Source: Circinella umbellata (lineage: Eukaryota; Mucoromycota; Mucoromycetes; Mucorales; Lichtheimiaceae). Taken from it: 64,000 nucleotides of DNA. Within the stretch, counting starts at the first letter, position 1. Every line of letters starts with the position of its first letter. The position numbers and the translations under genes are program-made. Positions 26,501-37,708 of the stretch are shown here, one piece after another. The notes beneath the pieces were generated by a model, which was given only the letters and a program-made list of their open reading frames with translations, was not told the DNA's origin and made no database searches. The DNA is taken from contig JAIWNF010000045.1 in assembly GCA_025093555.1 (NCBI GenBank), forward strand, positions 1-64,000. The letters run 5' to 3'.

Positions 26501-27936
26501 CTATAATAACAATAGTATGCTCAGTGTTGCTGTTAATCATCCCATTATTTTTCATTTCATCCGTCTAAATAAAAGTAATTTTTACCAGTAATACAAGTTG
26601 TAAGTTTCAATTTCATCCCATCCGATGAAAAACAATCCAATAAATCGCTACGTAATGTATTATATCTAGCATAAGATGTTTGTTGCATTGTTTCTAATAT
26701 GACCTCCGCTGCATATTGAAATAATCCTTCGTTACCAAGAAACATCATAGTGTGTCGTACAAGAGGATAAACATCTCTATTTTAAAATATTTGTCGAAAG
26801 AAAATTAGCAAAAACTAAATAAATCTTATGGCAAACAACAAATCACAAATAAGAAGCTTACTCAAAATCAACTCCATATTGTATCCAACTTTGTAAACAA
26901 TTAAGTGCTTTTTGCTGAACAGTAATATCGTTATGATCAGACGTACTAAGGAATGATGATAATGTGGATAATACTAACGGAATACTATTTTTTAATTCTT
27001 GTAATATTTGTGCCCTGAAAAATACGATAATTAGAACTTTCCATTTATCATTGGCCGCAATAACAACATTAAAAAGAACGGCGATTACCTCTTCCCTCCA
27101 ATGATTTCCGTATTTGACACTTCTTCTGGTACTAATGTTAAGAATTCTAATACTGTCATACTGATGTTGTTTGCTGGAATGCCTAATGTTCGTGCACCGT
27201 TATCCATTGTCTGCACTGATTCAGAAATAAAATTATTCCATTGTTGAGGAATAGTATGAAATGCATATGTAATAAGCTATCAAAATTTCATCCTTTTTTG
27301 TCAGCACATCAATATATCATTTTTCCTTTCTCTTCTACCAAATGATATAGCGTGTTTGAACACTTACTGCGAGGCATAATTTTGTAGTAATAAAAAGAGG
27401 TCCAGTAGACGATCGTACAATCCATGATAGTAATTCCTCCCGAAGCCATTCGATACGATCTTCAGGGAATGTGTTCCTAATATAAACATAACAATATACA
27501 GTTACTTACGTTTCTTTTCAATAATTAGTCTTTCGTCCCATATAATTACCAATCGCGTGCTATTTTTACTTGAAAAGTATGTGCTCCGAAGAATCGACAT
27601 TGATCTGACTATAAGTTTTTTGATTGGTTTCTTGTCTATTCTTATTTATTTATTTATTGTAATAATATAAAAAACCTATATGTGTTATACCTCAACAGAG
27701 AGCAATTGGGACGCGATCTGCCATGCTTCAGGTTGTCGTTGGATAGCTTGTAATTGTTCTTGAATTTCTTTTGCAACACTTGGGCCTCTTGCGCTGTAAA
27801 GCCCTTCAATCAACTAAAAGTTTATTTTTACATGTAACCAAAAACTATACTCTTTTCTCTTTCTTGTCCAAACAAAATAAATTAAAGATAAGCCGCCAAG
27901 TTTATAATTTACCTTTTGAGTATGATTAATTTCCAT
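23592..27936 (-). CDS. Importin-13/Kap122-like karyopherin beta
   Basis: Nuclear transport receptor. Sixteen exons from 27936 down: 27913-27936, 27691-27813, 27550-27608, 27368-27476, 27089-27276, 26862-27014, 26586-26776, about 26063-26564, 25795-25949, 25342-25710, 24606-25260, 24446-24498, 24230-24358, 24041-24145, 23765-23946, 23592-23685; about 1030 aa. The N-terminus (QPEAWQIASQLL, CRFFGAHTFQVKIARDW, FITTKLCLA) is the importin-beta N-terminal domain. HEAT-type helices follow, with KFRRCRRDLGDTM in the middle and the terminal GTRSVKKFKQC with EFSIKCRGL, typical of IPO13/Transportin-3 relatives. All phases fit except exon 7 to 8, where only 21 nt separate the coding blocks and the frame is off by one. 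The first exon encodes only eight residues. Cargo cannot be inferred. Confidence 0.88.
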
Positions 27937-28909
27937 CGAGTTTAGTTTTGTTAAAGAATCGATGAAGTAAATGAAAAAGTTGCAGAGTGGAGTTCGGTAG
28001 TTTCAGCGGAATTTTGTATAGTATCTACTACCAACATGTTATCAGTAGAACTAGAGGATGTCAAAATATGGGGGGAAAAACCAACAATATTCAATTACAC
28101 TGATCGTTTTCTTTGTACTAACAGTATCAATCTTATAGTAAATTATCGACAGCAATAAAAAAAACTGATCAAGCTGATATTTTTTAGAATTATCAATTCA
28201 TCAATATAATAGGAATAGTTATATTCAAAAAGTATTACTCCCCCTTTGTTACTATTGCGTTGGTTTTGGCTCCTTTAGAGCTTATCACTCAATAACAGTA
28301 GTCTCGTCAGTGAACAAGTTTAAATAGACCTTCAAATTTAAAGCACTAATAGAAGATAAGACATTATCTTCATCATTTACTGAGCATAATTACGATTTAA
28401 TACTACAATGGTATCTCTCAATTGTCATGAAAGGTTACTGTAACTGGATAAAACTTAGAGGTACAGTTACGTAATACATTTAAGTCTGTACAATTCGTTT
28501 GTTACGTACATTGTTCACATATTAAATAAATATAAATTCAGAAACTAGTATTATGAAACGAAAGGTTTGAAGAGCAAGATGAACAGTGGGCATCTCCTTC
28601 CAGTCGGTGTGATATGATGCTTATTGATGGGTCCATAGTCCGCTGAGATGGTGGTTCTTTTAATGAATCCCGTAAGCAGTGCTGCTGGGATCGACCGTTA
28701 CTGGTTGGGACGGAATCAGGAATGAATGAGCGAACGTTCTGTTTGAGTAGATCCGCCTTCTACCAAAGCAATTCCTTCTTGCAAAAAAGGTTTGAGTATT
28801 TTTGGTTCCAAACCACCCACTCAATTAGCAAGGAGCATATTGGTTTGAGAATCAGACTATGTTTATATACTAGTAGGAGCCTTTAGGAGTGGAGATGCTG
28901 TACGATAGG
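27937..28909. other. Intergenic, no recognised gene
   Basis: Contains the importin promoter. From about 28570 the base composition becomes more balanced, which suggests worn transposon sequence, but I recognised no protein in any frame. Confidence 0.4.
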
Positions 28910-28941
28910 TACATGTATAAAAATAGAACAAAGGGATGTAA
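28910..28941 (+). repeat. Left arm of a 32-bp inverted repeat
   Basis: Begins TACATGTATAAAAATAGAAC and pairs with the inverted copy at about 29636-29668, with 30 of 32 bases matching. The interval between the arms holds a LINE 3' fragment. It may mark the ends of a non-autonomous transposon carrying captured sequence. Confidence 0.7.
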
Positions 28942-29228
28942 ACGACACTAGATGTTATAATAGTAAATCAGAAAATAAACAAAAGGGTTTCAAGTAGAAA
29001 TCAATGTCGCTTGGCAGCAAATTGGATGTTACATGTTTCAAAATCGACGTTAACCCAAGTTATCACTAAAATCGTTAACTCAAATTAACACCTCCGTTTA
29101 CTTTAATAGGCCCTTTTAGTTGGTGCCTCAGAGTTTTTGGAGCAATCACAGCCAGTCGTTGAAGTGAGGATGTGAAAGTTAATGGGCTATTACCATTGGC
29201 TGAAGTTGTTAGTTATAATTTTCAGACA

Positions 29229-29545
29229 AGTACTTCGGTACCTCTGTTCGTGTCACCTGTCCATGGCGGCCAGTTCGCTGGTCAGTTTGGACTCGCACAT
29301 GGGGCACCATCTTTTATTGTGAGCCTGAAGAGAATAACCTTCTTCGGGTTATTATGGATCTTCGCTGGAACCTGATACCCCCACATTCTTTCACCAGATA
29401 CACTAATGTAGTTCAAGGTGCTATGGTTGCATTATGGCGATCCTACTGGAGTCTGGTATTCAACAGTCATCCTTTTGTTCCAGAACAAGTATTTCGCTCT
29501 GCTTTAAAAATAATTCATTCTTTAGAACATCCACCTGATGATTAA
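29229..29545 (+). pseudogene. LINE-type ORF2 C-terminal fragment
   Basis: An open stretch of about 105 codons ends at a TAA at 29543-29545. It reads VRVTCPWRPVRWSVWTRTWG, then NNLLRVIMDLRWNLIPPHSF and ALWRSYWSLVFNSHPF. The pattern, a CP-W-VW run followed by a helical tail with W-Y/W residues, resembles the C-terminal zinc-knuckle region of non-LTR retrotransposon proteins in Mucorales. No reverse-transcriptase core is attached. The identification is by resemblance and is weak. Confidence 0.4.
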
Positions 29546-29635
29546 TAACTTTAAGTTTCTATATATATATATATATTCTCAGTATATATTTTCAACACAA
29601 TAACGACTTTTTAAGTGTTGCTTTCTTTTTCGGTG

Positions 29636-29668
29636 TTACATCCCTTTGTTCCATTTTCATACATGTAT
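29636..29668 (-). repeat. Right arm of the 32-bp inverted repeat
   Basis: Reverse complement reads TACATGTATGAAAATGGAAC and matches the arm at 28910-28941 apart from two transitions. See the left arm. Confidence 0.7.
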
Positions 29669-29950
29669 CTTCCATAATAAAACTTTTAACCTCAACTGAT
29701 TATTTATATAAAAAAAACTTCGGTACCTCTGTGACATTATAAAGTTATAATTTACATAAGAAGCACCAAGCAAACAAAAACTACTTTTGGTATTTGACTT
29801 ATTTAAAAAAAATTAATAATGAATATTAAATAAAAAATATCTACAACAAAAAAAATTGTAAAAAAAAAATAGTTTAAAAAAAAAGAGGATTAATTCTTTT
29901 TTTCTATCATAATACCGGACATGTAGCGATCAAGCTCCATGCCCAGTACG

Positions 29951-29998
29951 TCAATATCAATACAATATCAATACCAATATCAATACCAATATCAATAA
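29951..29998. repeat. Short tandem repeat, about 12-bp unit
   Basis: About four imperfect copies of a unit close to CAATATCAATAC. It lies in the gap (about 29670-30080) between the inverted-repeat element and the LINE pseudogene. That gap is otherwise AT-rich and holds nothing else I recognise. Confidence 0.8.
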
Positions 29999-30196
29999 CA
30001 TATTTTATATATGTATCTTAAATAAGTATTAATTTTCATATGCATGAATTTATTTTTTTTACCATTTTATATTCTGGCTCCACAGCTACCCAAGATATTA
30101 TAAATCATAATACACAAAAAGTCGCTGCTGGAATCGTCGCGGATATCTTAGCTGCTGCCTCAGTCTCTATTTTGACCCTGTTACCAGTCATTATAT

Positions 30197-31692
30197 GATA
30201 GATCCGATACATCAGTGAAGTTTTTGGACATCGATGTGGATGATCATCCTTTTCCAGCTGCAGACATAGAGCACATCATCAACAAGATGGCACCACGTAA
30301 AGCTCCTGGTGATGATCATCTTACTGGTGTTATGTTTAAACCTCTTGCCAAACCATTGTCACTTACTCTCAGTAGATTTTTTACTTTATGTTGGAACTGG
30401 TCTTAGATCCCTATTTCGTGGCGTACAGCTCAAGTTGTACCACATATAAAAAAATGATCCTACTATTACTGGCAATTACCGACCAATCAGCTTGACAAGT
30501 GTAATACAGAAACTTTTAGAATGGTGTCTTCTTCCGAAATTACTTGACAATATGGGAGCATTGGATATCGCATAAGGTGAATTTCGACACCATCGTGGCT
30601 CTCTAGATCAAAGCTTTGCACTCAACACCCTTATACAACAATTCACCACACAATATAATCAACCACCCGTACCTGCATTTCTTGACATCCAATCAGTATA
30701 TGATGCCGTCAATTGACAAATAATATGGTCAATGTTGCAGCATCGTCTGCTGAGCGCTCTGTTCCAACTAATACAACATATGTTTGATAATGTGCATATT
30801 GCTGTCATTTCACAAAATTACCAATCTTGATTTATTTTTCCAGCAAAAGGAGTATTACAAGGATCTATACTTAGTCCTCTTCTTTATGCTGTTTTTATCA
30901 ACACACTACCTCTCCGACTACGATTCAAAATACATCGCCAATGTCGCCATCCACTATATATACGTACAGCATCAATGGCTGGAAAAACAGAATCGTTAAT
31001 CCAAGAACAAACGTACACTGATGGTAAAAATGGTCGACCTAACAAAAATCGTCCAGACAACACCAGTATTATTATTTCTGCTTTGCTGTATGCTGACGGT
31101 GTGGCTATCATTGGATTATCAGAAGACGTGAAACAACTTCTTCAAACTGCTGAACAACATTCACGCGACTATGGTTATCAATGTCATCCAACAAAATGTG
31201 CCATTATCACATCACCAACGTCAACAACAACATATTATTTATATAATCAACTAATTCCTACTACTTCAACTTTCTAATATCTTGGCTTGCCTTTCACTAA
31301 TGCTGGCATTGACCTTGATCAATTAGTCAATCAACGATCATCGAAAGCAACAAGAAATATGGCCCTACTTCAGCAACTAGGTATTCATCTATATGGTATT
31401 GGTTTATGGCCAGCATTACGTTCTTACTGCACTCTCATCAGACCAGTATTGGAACATGGCCTTGCCATTGCAGCTCTCACATCAAATCATCTGGTTAAAT
31501 TAGATAATGCTCAAAATGGATGTGTCAAAATGGCTCTCAATTGCAAAGCATCAAAACAATCAGCGACAATTGTTCCCATGGTTCTAGCTGTTCTACCTTC
31601 AATAAAATTCTGTGCTCGAACCCTTCAACTAAAGTTTGCAGGCTCGACTACAAACACTCCCGGGATGAGTGGTTCAAACTATCTGCAGTAGA
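30197..31692 (+). pseudogene. LINE (non-LTR) reverse transcriptase pseudogene
   Basis: A decayed reverse transcriptase read through several stops and frame shifts: stops near 30404, 30449, 30571, 30715 and 31275. Recognisable blocks in order are PRKAPGDDHLTGVMFKPL (RT block 1), ISWRTAQVVP, NYRPISLTSVIQKLLEWCL (block 2), FLDIQSVYDAVN (block A, catalytic Asp kept), GVLQGSILSPLLYAVFIN (block B), LLYADGVAIIG (block C) and YLGLPFTNAGI. The catalytic YADD box reads YADG, so a metal-binding Asp is lost. The order and the YLG block are typical of non-LTR elements. The 3' end reads into a thumb/connection region with RPVLEHGLA. No endonuclease domain was seen upstream. Confidence 0.88.
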
Positions 31693-31829
31693 TACTCTGG
31701 CGCACCGATAACCGAGGATGAAGAAATACCATAGGTTGACCCTAATGAAAACGTAACGTAACAGCTGAAATGAACATAAAGCAAACAAAATAACGAACGA
31801 TACACCACGGCTAAGATGAGTTATATAAA

Positions 31830-32480
31830 TGAATGGATTTCTATGAATCTGCACTATTACTAATATGGCATGGATTTCTATGAAAAGTGTCAGTTCATGG
31901 AGATCCATAGATCCATGCACAATTATAGATATTCAGTTGTATCCAATACCTATCTATATACAGGTTCATGAAGGTTCATGGATTTTTAGCACCTAGTTTT
32001 CAAATGATATATATTCTACTTTATGAACATACACATTATACTGAGGCTATAACATGGTTGAAACCACTTCTACTATATTATGATAGGCACTTGCAATAAT
32101 AAATTTTTCTTTTTGTGGGTCATTAACTATATGAGATAATGAGAAAAATAGTAAAAGAAATGCGTGGGAAGACTACTTCTCGTCAAATGATCATGGGTTC
32201 ACAAAGTATAAGTATAAGATTTCATAGTTTATCACCCATATTTACAAAGCATGCATTTTCATTTATATTCATTCCTTCATAGATATTTTCTATATATATT
32301 TGTTCAGTTTTATGCAGATTCATATATCACTCAGAGTCATACATTGTCACTCAGATTCGTTAATTTTTGTAATAGAGATTTATGGATTTATTTCTGTGAA
32401 AATGAATGATTATCTTTTTTATGCATGTTCATAGAGAAGCATGGCATTTCATAACCTATAAATGCATATTCATAGAGAAT
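31830..32480. repeat. Degenerate repeat tract rich in TTCATGGA/TTCATAGA motifs
   Basis: Gene-free stretch in which short words such as TTTCTATGAA, TTCATGGA, TTCATAGA, GATTCAT and CACTCAGA recur many times on both strands, with no fixed period I could measure. It lies between the LINE and DIRS remnants and may be a decayed minisatellite or a retroelement tail. Confidence 0.45.
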
Positions 32481-32639
32481 TAAATGATTACATGCAATTT
32501 TTAGCCGTGGTGAATGCGATAGGTCCTCTCATCCATTCGTATAAAACATAGTTTAGCCATGATCGGATAAAATAAGATAGTTACATAATTTAGAAAAGAT
32601 ATAAAAGAGTGGCTATTTATTTCAGGAATAAACAGATTC

Positions 32640-33190
32640 TCAACTATATTCAATCTTTCTAATTTACTACTCGTATTTATCTCAGGGTTGCTGAATGGCC
32701 ATGGTATTATTAGAGTGTAGAGCTCGATGGTTGCCAATGGGTTGAATAGAACAGGCTGCTGGAGTGCGATTGACTGAAGTTGAGGAAACCATGGTGCGCT
32801 CGGCCAATAAGGGACTATTATTGTTGCAAGGGGAATCTGCTCGTGAATGAGTGTGAGAAGACAACGGCTGATTAAATTCTATGGTGAGTGAATGAATGGA
32901 TGCTTGAACATCAACCAAGTCAGAGTGAAGGTGTCGATTGCTATTGCTGCAGGATCCGGTTTCCAGGAGACATAACGAGGTAGTAGATGGGTGGTTCGAT
33001 CGGCGAAAAGGTCGATGTCGTGATGACCCCAATGATATTGAATCAGATGAAGTGTCTGATGAGTCCTTCGCAAAGGTCCTGCGAGATTCGTAGTCGACGA
33101 TGCTGTTGTTGCTACCGGGAATGTGCTGTGCTATTAATGGAAGATTGCGTTGAAGACAAAGGATTCAAATGGTCGTTGCTAATTTACTGA
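32640..33190 (-). pseudogene. DIRS-type retrotransposon fragment (RT/RNase H end)
   Basis: Reading the minus strand from 33190 gives HIPGSNNSIVDYESRR. After a frame shift near 33040 come HWGHHDIDLFADRTTHLLPR, YVSWKPDPAAIAIDTFTLTW, a stop where a Trp is expected (HSP*NLISRCL) and TIIVPYWPSAPWFPQL. The blocks DIDLFA, PDP-A--IDTF and I+PYWPS-PWFP are characteristic of the region after RNase H in DIRS/Ngaro-like elements. No tyrosine recombinase or methyltransferase part was found nearby, and no terminal repeats, so this is a small relic. Confidence 0.72.
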
Positions 33191-35097
33191 GCGCTAGTGA
33201 TCGAATACGGCCTTGATAGTTCAGATAAGCTTCGGAAGCTCAAAGTTGGCCAGTTACATATATAAAATATACAAAATTAGGAGACAATCAATAAAATCAA
33301 AGTTTTCTACCGTTTCATATATAAATACGAACTATATTTAATATTATTAATATAATAATAGTAAAATATATTATATTGGGTAAATTGGATCATCTTTTTT
33401 TGGGGGGGAGGAGAAAGGAGAGAAGGTCGATCATAACAAGAGAAGACGAGTTATTAGAAACGATGGAAAAAAGCAAATAAATATTCCCATTTCAAGTCAA
33501 TTTTCTTAATTTTCTTTTCAAGTTATAGGTATTTGAAGCAAAGGAGCCGATCCAAGCAATGGCATGAATTCTGTACTAGGTATACATATTGTTATATAAT
33601 GGTAAAAACTGTCTGGTGAACATAAAAGCAGGCAGAAACTTCAGTTATTGACTCTTATGGGCTGGCAAAGCGTGCCAAGTAATTAAAAAATTGATCGGAC
33701 TTTTTAGTCTGTTCTTAACTATTATACTATATCACGGGACTAAATTTTTTTTCGGCTGTCCTAATGATGATAGTGTAAACACAAAGTGCACAGAGCATCG
33801 CCCTGCTGAGTAACGTTGTATCAATTATATCCTGATTTAGGAAAGCAGTTCCTCAGGTCCGAAAGATTTTGAACAGGATTTTTATGGAATTGCTGGATCC
33901 ATCTTTTCTTTTTTATGACCAAATAGCGAACTATTAGTACATAGAGCTCAGTTAATATCCTAAATGCAACTAATAAAAGTACTTATATCCCAGAAAAACA
34001 CTCATTGCGGTTAATTGAAAGAAATCTCTCACATTTAGATTAAGAATAAATAAGTATATTTTTTTTTCTGTTTCTTTGTCCATTCATTCATTCATAAAAA
34101 GGAAAAAGTGCAGCCACTCTATTCTATTGTAACTCAAAAAGAAAGTAAAGAAAATAAAACAACTCTTGGTTAAAGATGTAGTGACTTATATTACACATGA
34201 AAATAAACTTAAAATGTGTGACACAAGAAAATACCAAAATGACAGTATAGCATGTGCTCTCTTACTGACATCAGCACTAAAGAAATTTCCAATGAAAGAA
34301 AAAGGAAAGTATAATAAAGTTTTTTAGTGCTTTTATTTTTCTTGCATTTTACCGGGAACTTGCTTTAATTTTCATATAAAAAATTGTTACGTACAAATAT
34401 GATATGAAATAAGAAGTCGCGCTAAATCGTTGGTTTAAAATATCAGACGTAGTACGTAGATCTACAGTTTATTGTTGTGCTTTTTTAATCAACTATCATA
34501 AAGTAAAATTGATATCATCCTTATTTCATAGCCATTGTAATTGCGATGTGCACTAAATCAGATCATTAATAACAATTTTGGGAATAAAGAAAGAGGAGTT
34601 GTAAAAATAAAACGCATATCCACATCAGTAGTTTATTTTTACTTTTTCGTTCATTCGGTATGACGGATATCATTTATTTATTTTTCTTTTTGTTTTTCTT
34701 AAGCACCCATTGTGCTACCCTAAAAAGCGGAGTGCGACACGTGTGACCCTATTGGATTTTACGAGATAAGTTATTCTTTGATGGAAACTGAAGAAGCGTA
34801 CAAGGAAGGCAAAGCAACGGGAGTAGCTAAAATAAAGCAAAGCCCTCTTTTATACATAGTGCAAACAAGCAAAGATATGCGAAAAAATATTACTTGCAAG
34901 CCAAAAAAAAAAGAATTACTGAACAATAATAGCTTTTTTTTTTATTTACTTTCTCTTTTTTCCTCTCTTCTTTCTTTTCTCATATTTTTTTTTTCCTTTT
35001 TTCTTTCCTCCACCCTTTCCTTTTCCACCCCTCTTCAACCCACCAAGAACCCCCTTTCCTTTCCTTTTTATTATAAAGAGTCTCCTTTATTTTCAAA
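33191..35097. other. Intergenic, 1.9 kb, no gene seen
   Basis: AT-rich with no supported reading frame. A G-run lies near 33400-33412. The last 200 bp (about 34920-35090) are strongly pyrimidine-rich and probably form the core promoter and 5' UTR of the SGNH hydrolase gene. A CACGTG palindrome lies at 34738-34743. Confidence 0.5.
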
Positions 35098-36576
35098 ATG
35101 ACTCGACATTCCACACTCATTGTACTATTACATTGCGTGCTTGCTTCTTTATTTCCACAAACCCTTTTTGCGTTGGAAAGCAATGTAAAAAACTTGGTTG
35201 TTTTCGGTGATTCCTATTCCGGTAATTTTTTTTTTTTTTTTGCATAGTTACAATCACTCTAGCAACGCACTTGATATAACAAGTTATTCTAACAACAATT
35301 CAATCAATTTTTGCATGAAAACTATTTTATAACTTAGACCTTGGGAACTTTCATCGGTGGACAAACGGTCCTGTCTGGAGTGAAAATGTTGCAGTTGCTT
35401 GGAATGCATCGTTATATAGCTTTGCATACACTGGTTCAGCATGTGACAACGACCTTTTCCCTAATGTATCTGCAGCAGACCAAATGCCTAGTATTCGCGA
35501 CCAAATTGAAATGTTTTACAACCTTGATATGAACGTGGATCCATCAGAAACCGTCTTTGCCGTATATGTTGGTATCAATGATATCCAAAAATCATACCAA
35601 CAAAGCATAGGTAAAGTTAATATGCACAATAATGATGAGTTAAACAAATTTTATAATCATAGACAGTATATTAACCATGACAGATGTTTTTTCCTTAACA
35701 GGTACAGAAAATGCAGTACCCGATTTTAAGGATGTTGCATTGTGTATCGGTCAGCAAATACGAAATATTCGTAAAGTATTTCATGCTAATCGTATCATGG
35801 TATTCAATGTCCCTCCTTTGGAACGTATGCCATTCTTTGCCGACAACGCTATTCATACTGATAAAGAAGCTTGGGGTCAAGCTGCAGAAGAGTTGAACCG
35901 TATGTTACAAGACGATGTTGTCAAATTAAATAAGCATCATCACGCGCTTGAATTGGATCTTGTTGATGTACACAGTCTTTTATCTGATATTGCTGCAGAT
36001 CCTTCCATTTTTGGATTTGTGGATGCATCTAGTGCTTATCTCGATGCGTGCCAGGGAGCATGTCAGGAAGAAATCGATGAGTTCGTCTGGTGGGATCGTA
36101 CTCACTTGACGGGTGGTGCTCATCGTGTCATTGCCAATAGTATCTTGCTTGCTGGTTCATATGCTCAATCCACTTCTGTTGACATATCTTTGACCAACGT
36201 TCAAAAACTTTTAGATGATCCCAAATCACCTTATCGATCCCCTGTTTACATTCCTCCCCCAAATACGGGCCTTATTGACCAAATTGTTCAAGAAATGGTC
36301 AAATCAACACCTTCCGGAATTGAATTTCAACAAGATGATCTCGAGGATGAATTAAAAGAACGCCATGTAATGAGTCGCATACTTGTTTGGTTTACTTTGG
36401 CTATAGCTGTAGGTGCAGTGTTAATTGCATGGAGACGTCGTCGACACCGTAGCCCTTGTCGATGTCACAGTGGTGGTGGACTTTTGGACCCTAGTAGTAT
36501 TGAGTCACAACACCGAGGACGATACTTTTCGCCTTTCCGTCCTAATAATAACAGTCCAATGATTGAAACTAAATAA
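35098..36576 (+). CDS. Membrane-anchored SGNH/GDSL hydrolase
   Basis: Three exons (35098-35221, 35338-35610, 35702-36576) give 423 aa. It has an N-terminal signal peptide (about 1-25) and GDSL block I as VVFGDSYSD (about 33-41), with Ser in the nucleophile position. GIND (about 119-122) supplies the oxyanion Asn and WDRTHLTGGAH (about 262-272) the catalytic Asp-X-X-His. The layout matches fungal secreted esterases of the CE16/GDSL type, which remove acetyl groups from plant polysaccharides or cleave lipid esters. Unlike most CE16 enzymes it has a C-terminal membrane helix (RILVWFTLAIAVGAVLIAW, about 358-376) followed by a basic, Cys-containing tail. The enzyme is therefore probably a type I surface protein with its active site outside. 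The substrate is unknown. Confidence 0.88.
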
Positions 36577-37708
36577 TAATGAATGGATTATTTTACATCT
36601 TTCATTTTCCAATAAGTATATTATTATTTGTCATTATTCATCATCCTCATTGAATCACCATTTCTCCATTGGCCTTTTTTTTATTTTTTAAATAATGCAT
36701 AAACTACACCAATCATTCAATGATGGTGAACCATATATACAAAAAAAAACCCTCATCCTTTCTGTTACATTATCTCACCTGCACCCTTTTAGTCCATATC
36801 TTTTTTTTTCTCACTCTCAACAATATATTTTTTTTCTGTTTGTTCACTAACAAAGATGCAAAGTTGAAAAAAAAAGTTCATTAATTTTTTCTCGTTTTAT
36901 CTCACCCTAAATCATCTTTTTTTTTCTCTCTCTTGTTGTATTTTTTTTCTTCCTCTGGTTATCATTAGCTACTTTTATTTTCTTCTTTGTTGTATATCTC
37001 TCTATCCCTTTTTCTCTTTTTTTTTTTTTTTCGAAATAAAACAAAATGAATATCTTGTGAAAAATATTTTTTTGTTTCTTGTTTTTTTACTCGTTTGGAA
37101 GACAAGGTTTGCTTCAAGATAACAAAAAGCCAAAAAAAAAAGAACATCCGGGGTTGGGGATAAGTGGTACCCGATAAATTAGATTGCATGAAAATTAATG
37201 CTTATGTTCTTAATTTAGTTAATCGCCGTACGAAGTAACAAAAAAAAAGATCCAAGTTCTTTGTTTCCCGAAAACTAGCATAATCATGAACCCTTCCATT
37301 GTTAACATATCGATCCTATTTACTCATCATTATATTATTGTTTCTTTTTAACATTATCCGTGACTTGGACTCTACATATTATATATCCCTGAACAATCAT
37401 GCTCACTCATGATGATACCATAGTTTCATTCTTACTTTTTTTTTGAATGGTTCTGTTGTTCTCTAGAAATGGCTAGCAATTTTTTTCTAAGAAGAATAAA
37501 TAAAGCAGTAATTTTCAACAGGTTAAAAGAAAAAAGCTTTTCTTTAAATCCTGATTTTGATAATCACAGAAAAATAAAACAAAAACAGCGCCGCTTAACT
37601 CAATAATAATTATATCAACATACCCTAATTTCGCATTATACACCTGCCCATACTCACATAGACGCACAAACAAAATACATCAGCTCACACGTAATTATTA
37701 TCATAAAG
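36577..37708. other. Intergenic, poly-pyrimidine rich
   Basis: Over 1.1 kb with many T and CT runs and no supported gene. It holds the 3' end of the SGNH gene and the promoter of the homeodomain gene. Confidence 0.5.

Noticed and set aside
26565..26585. A true 21-nt intron in the importin gene
   Set aside because: Far shorter than any other intron here and does not restore the frame, so the junction is left open.
34778..35101. 107-codon open frame before the SGNH gene
   Set aside because: Mostly Ser/Phe/Leu from a CT-rich promoter tract; low complexity, and it overlaps the real start.
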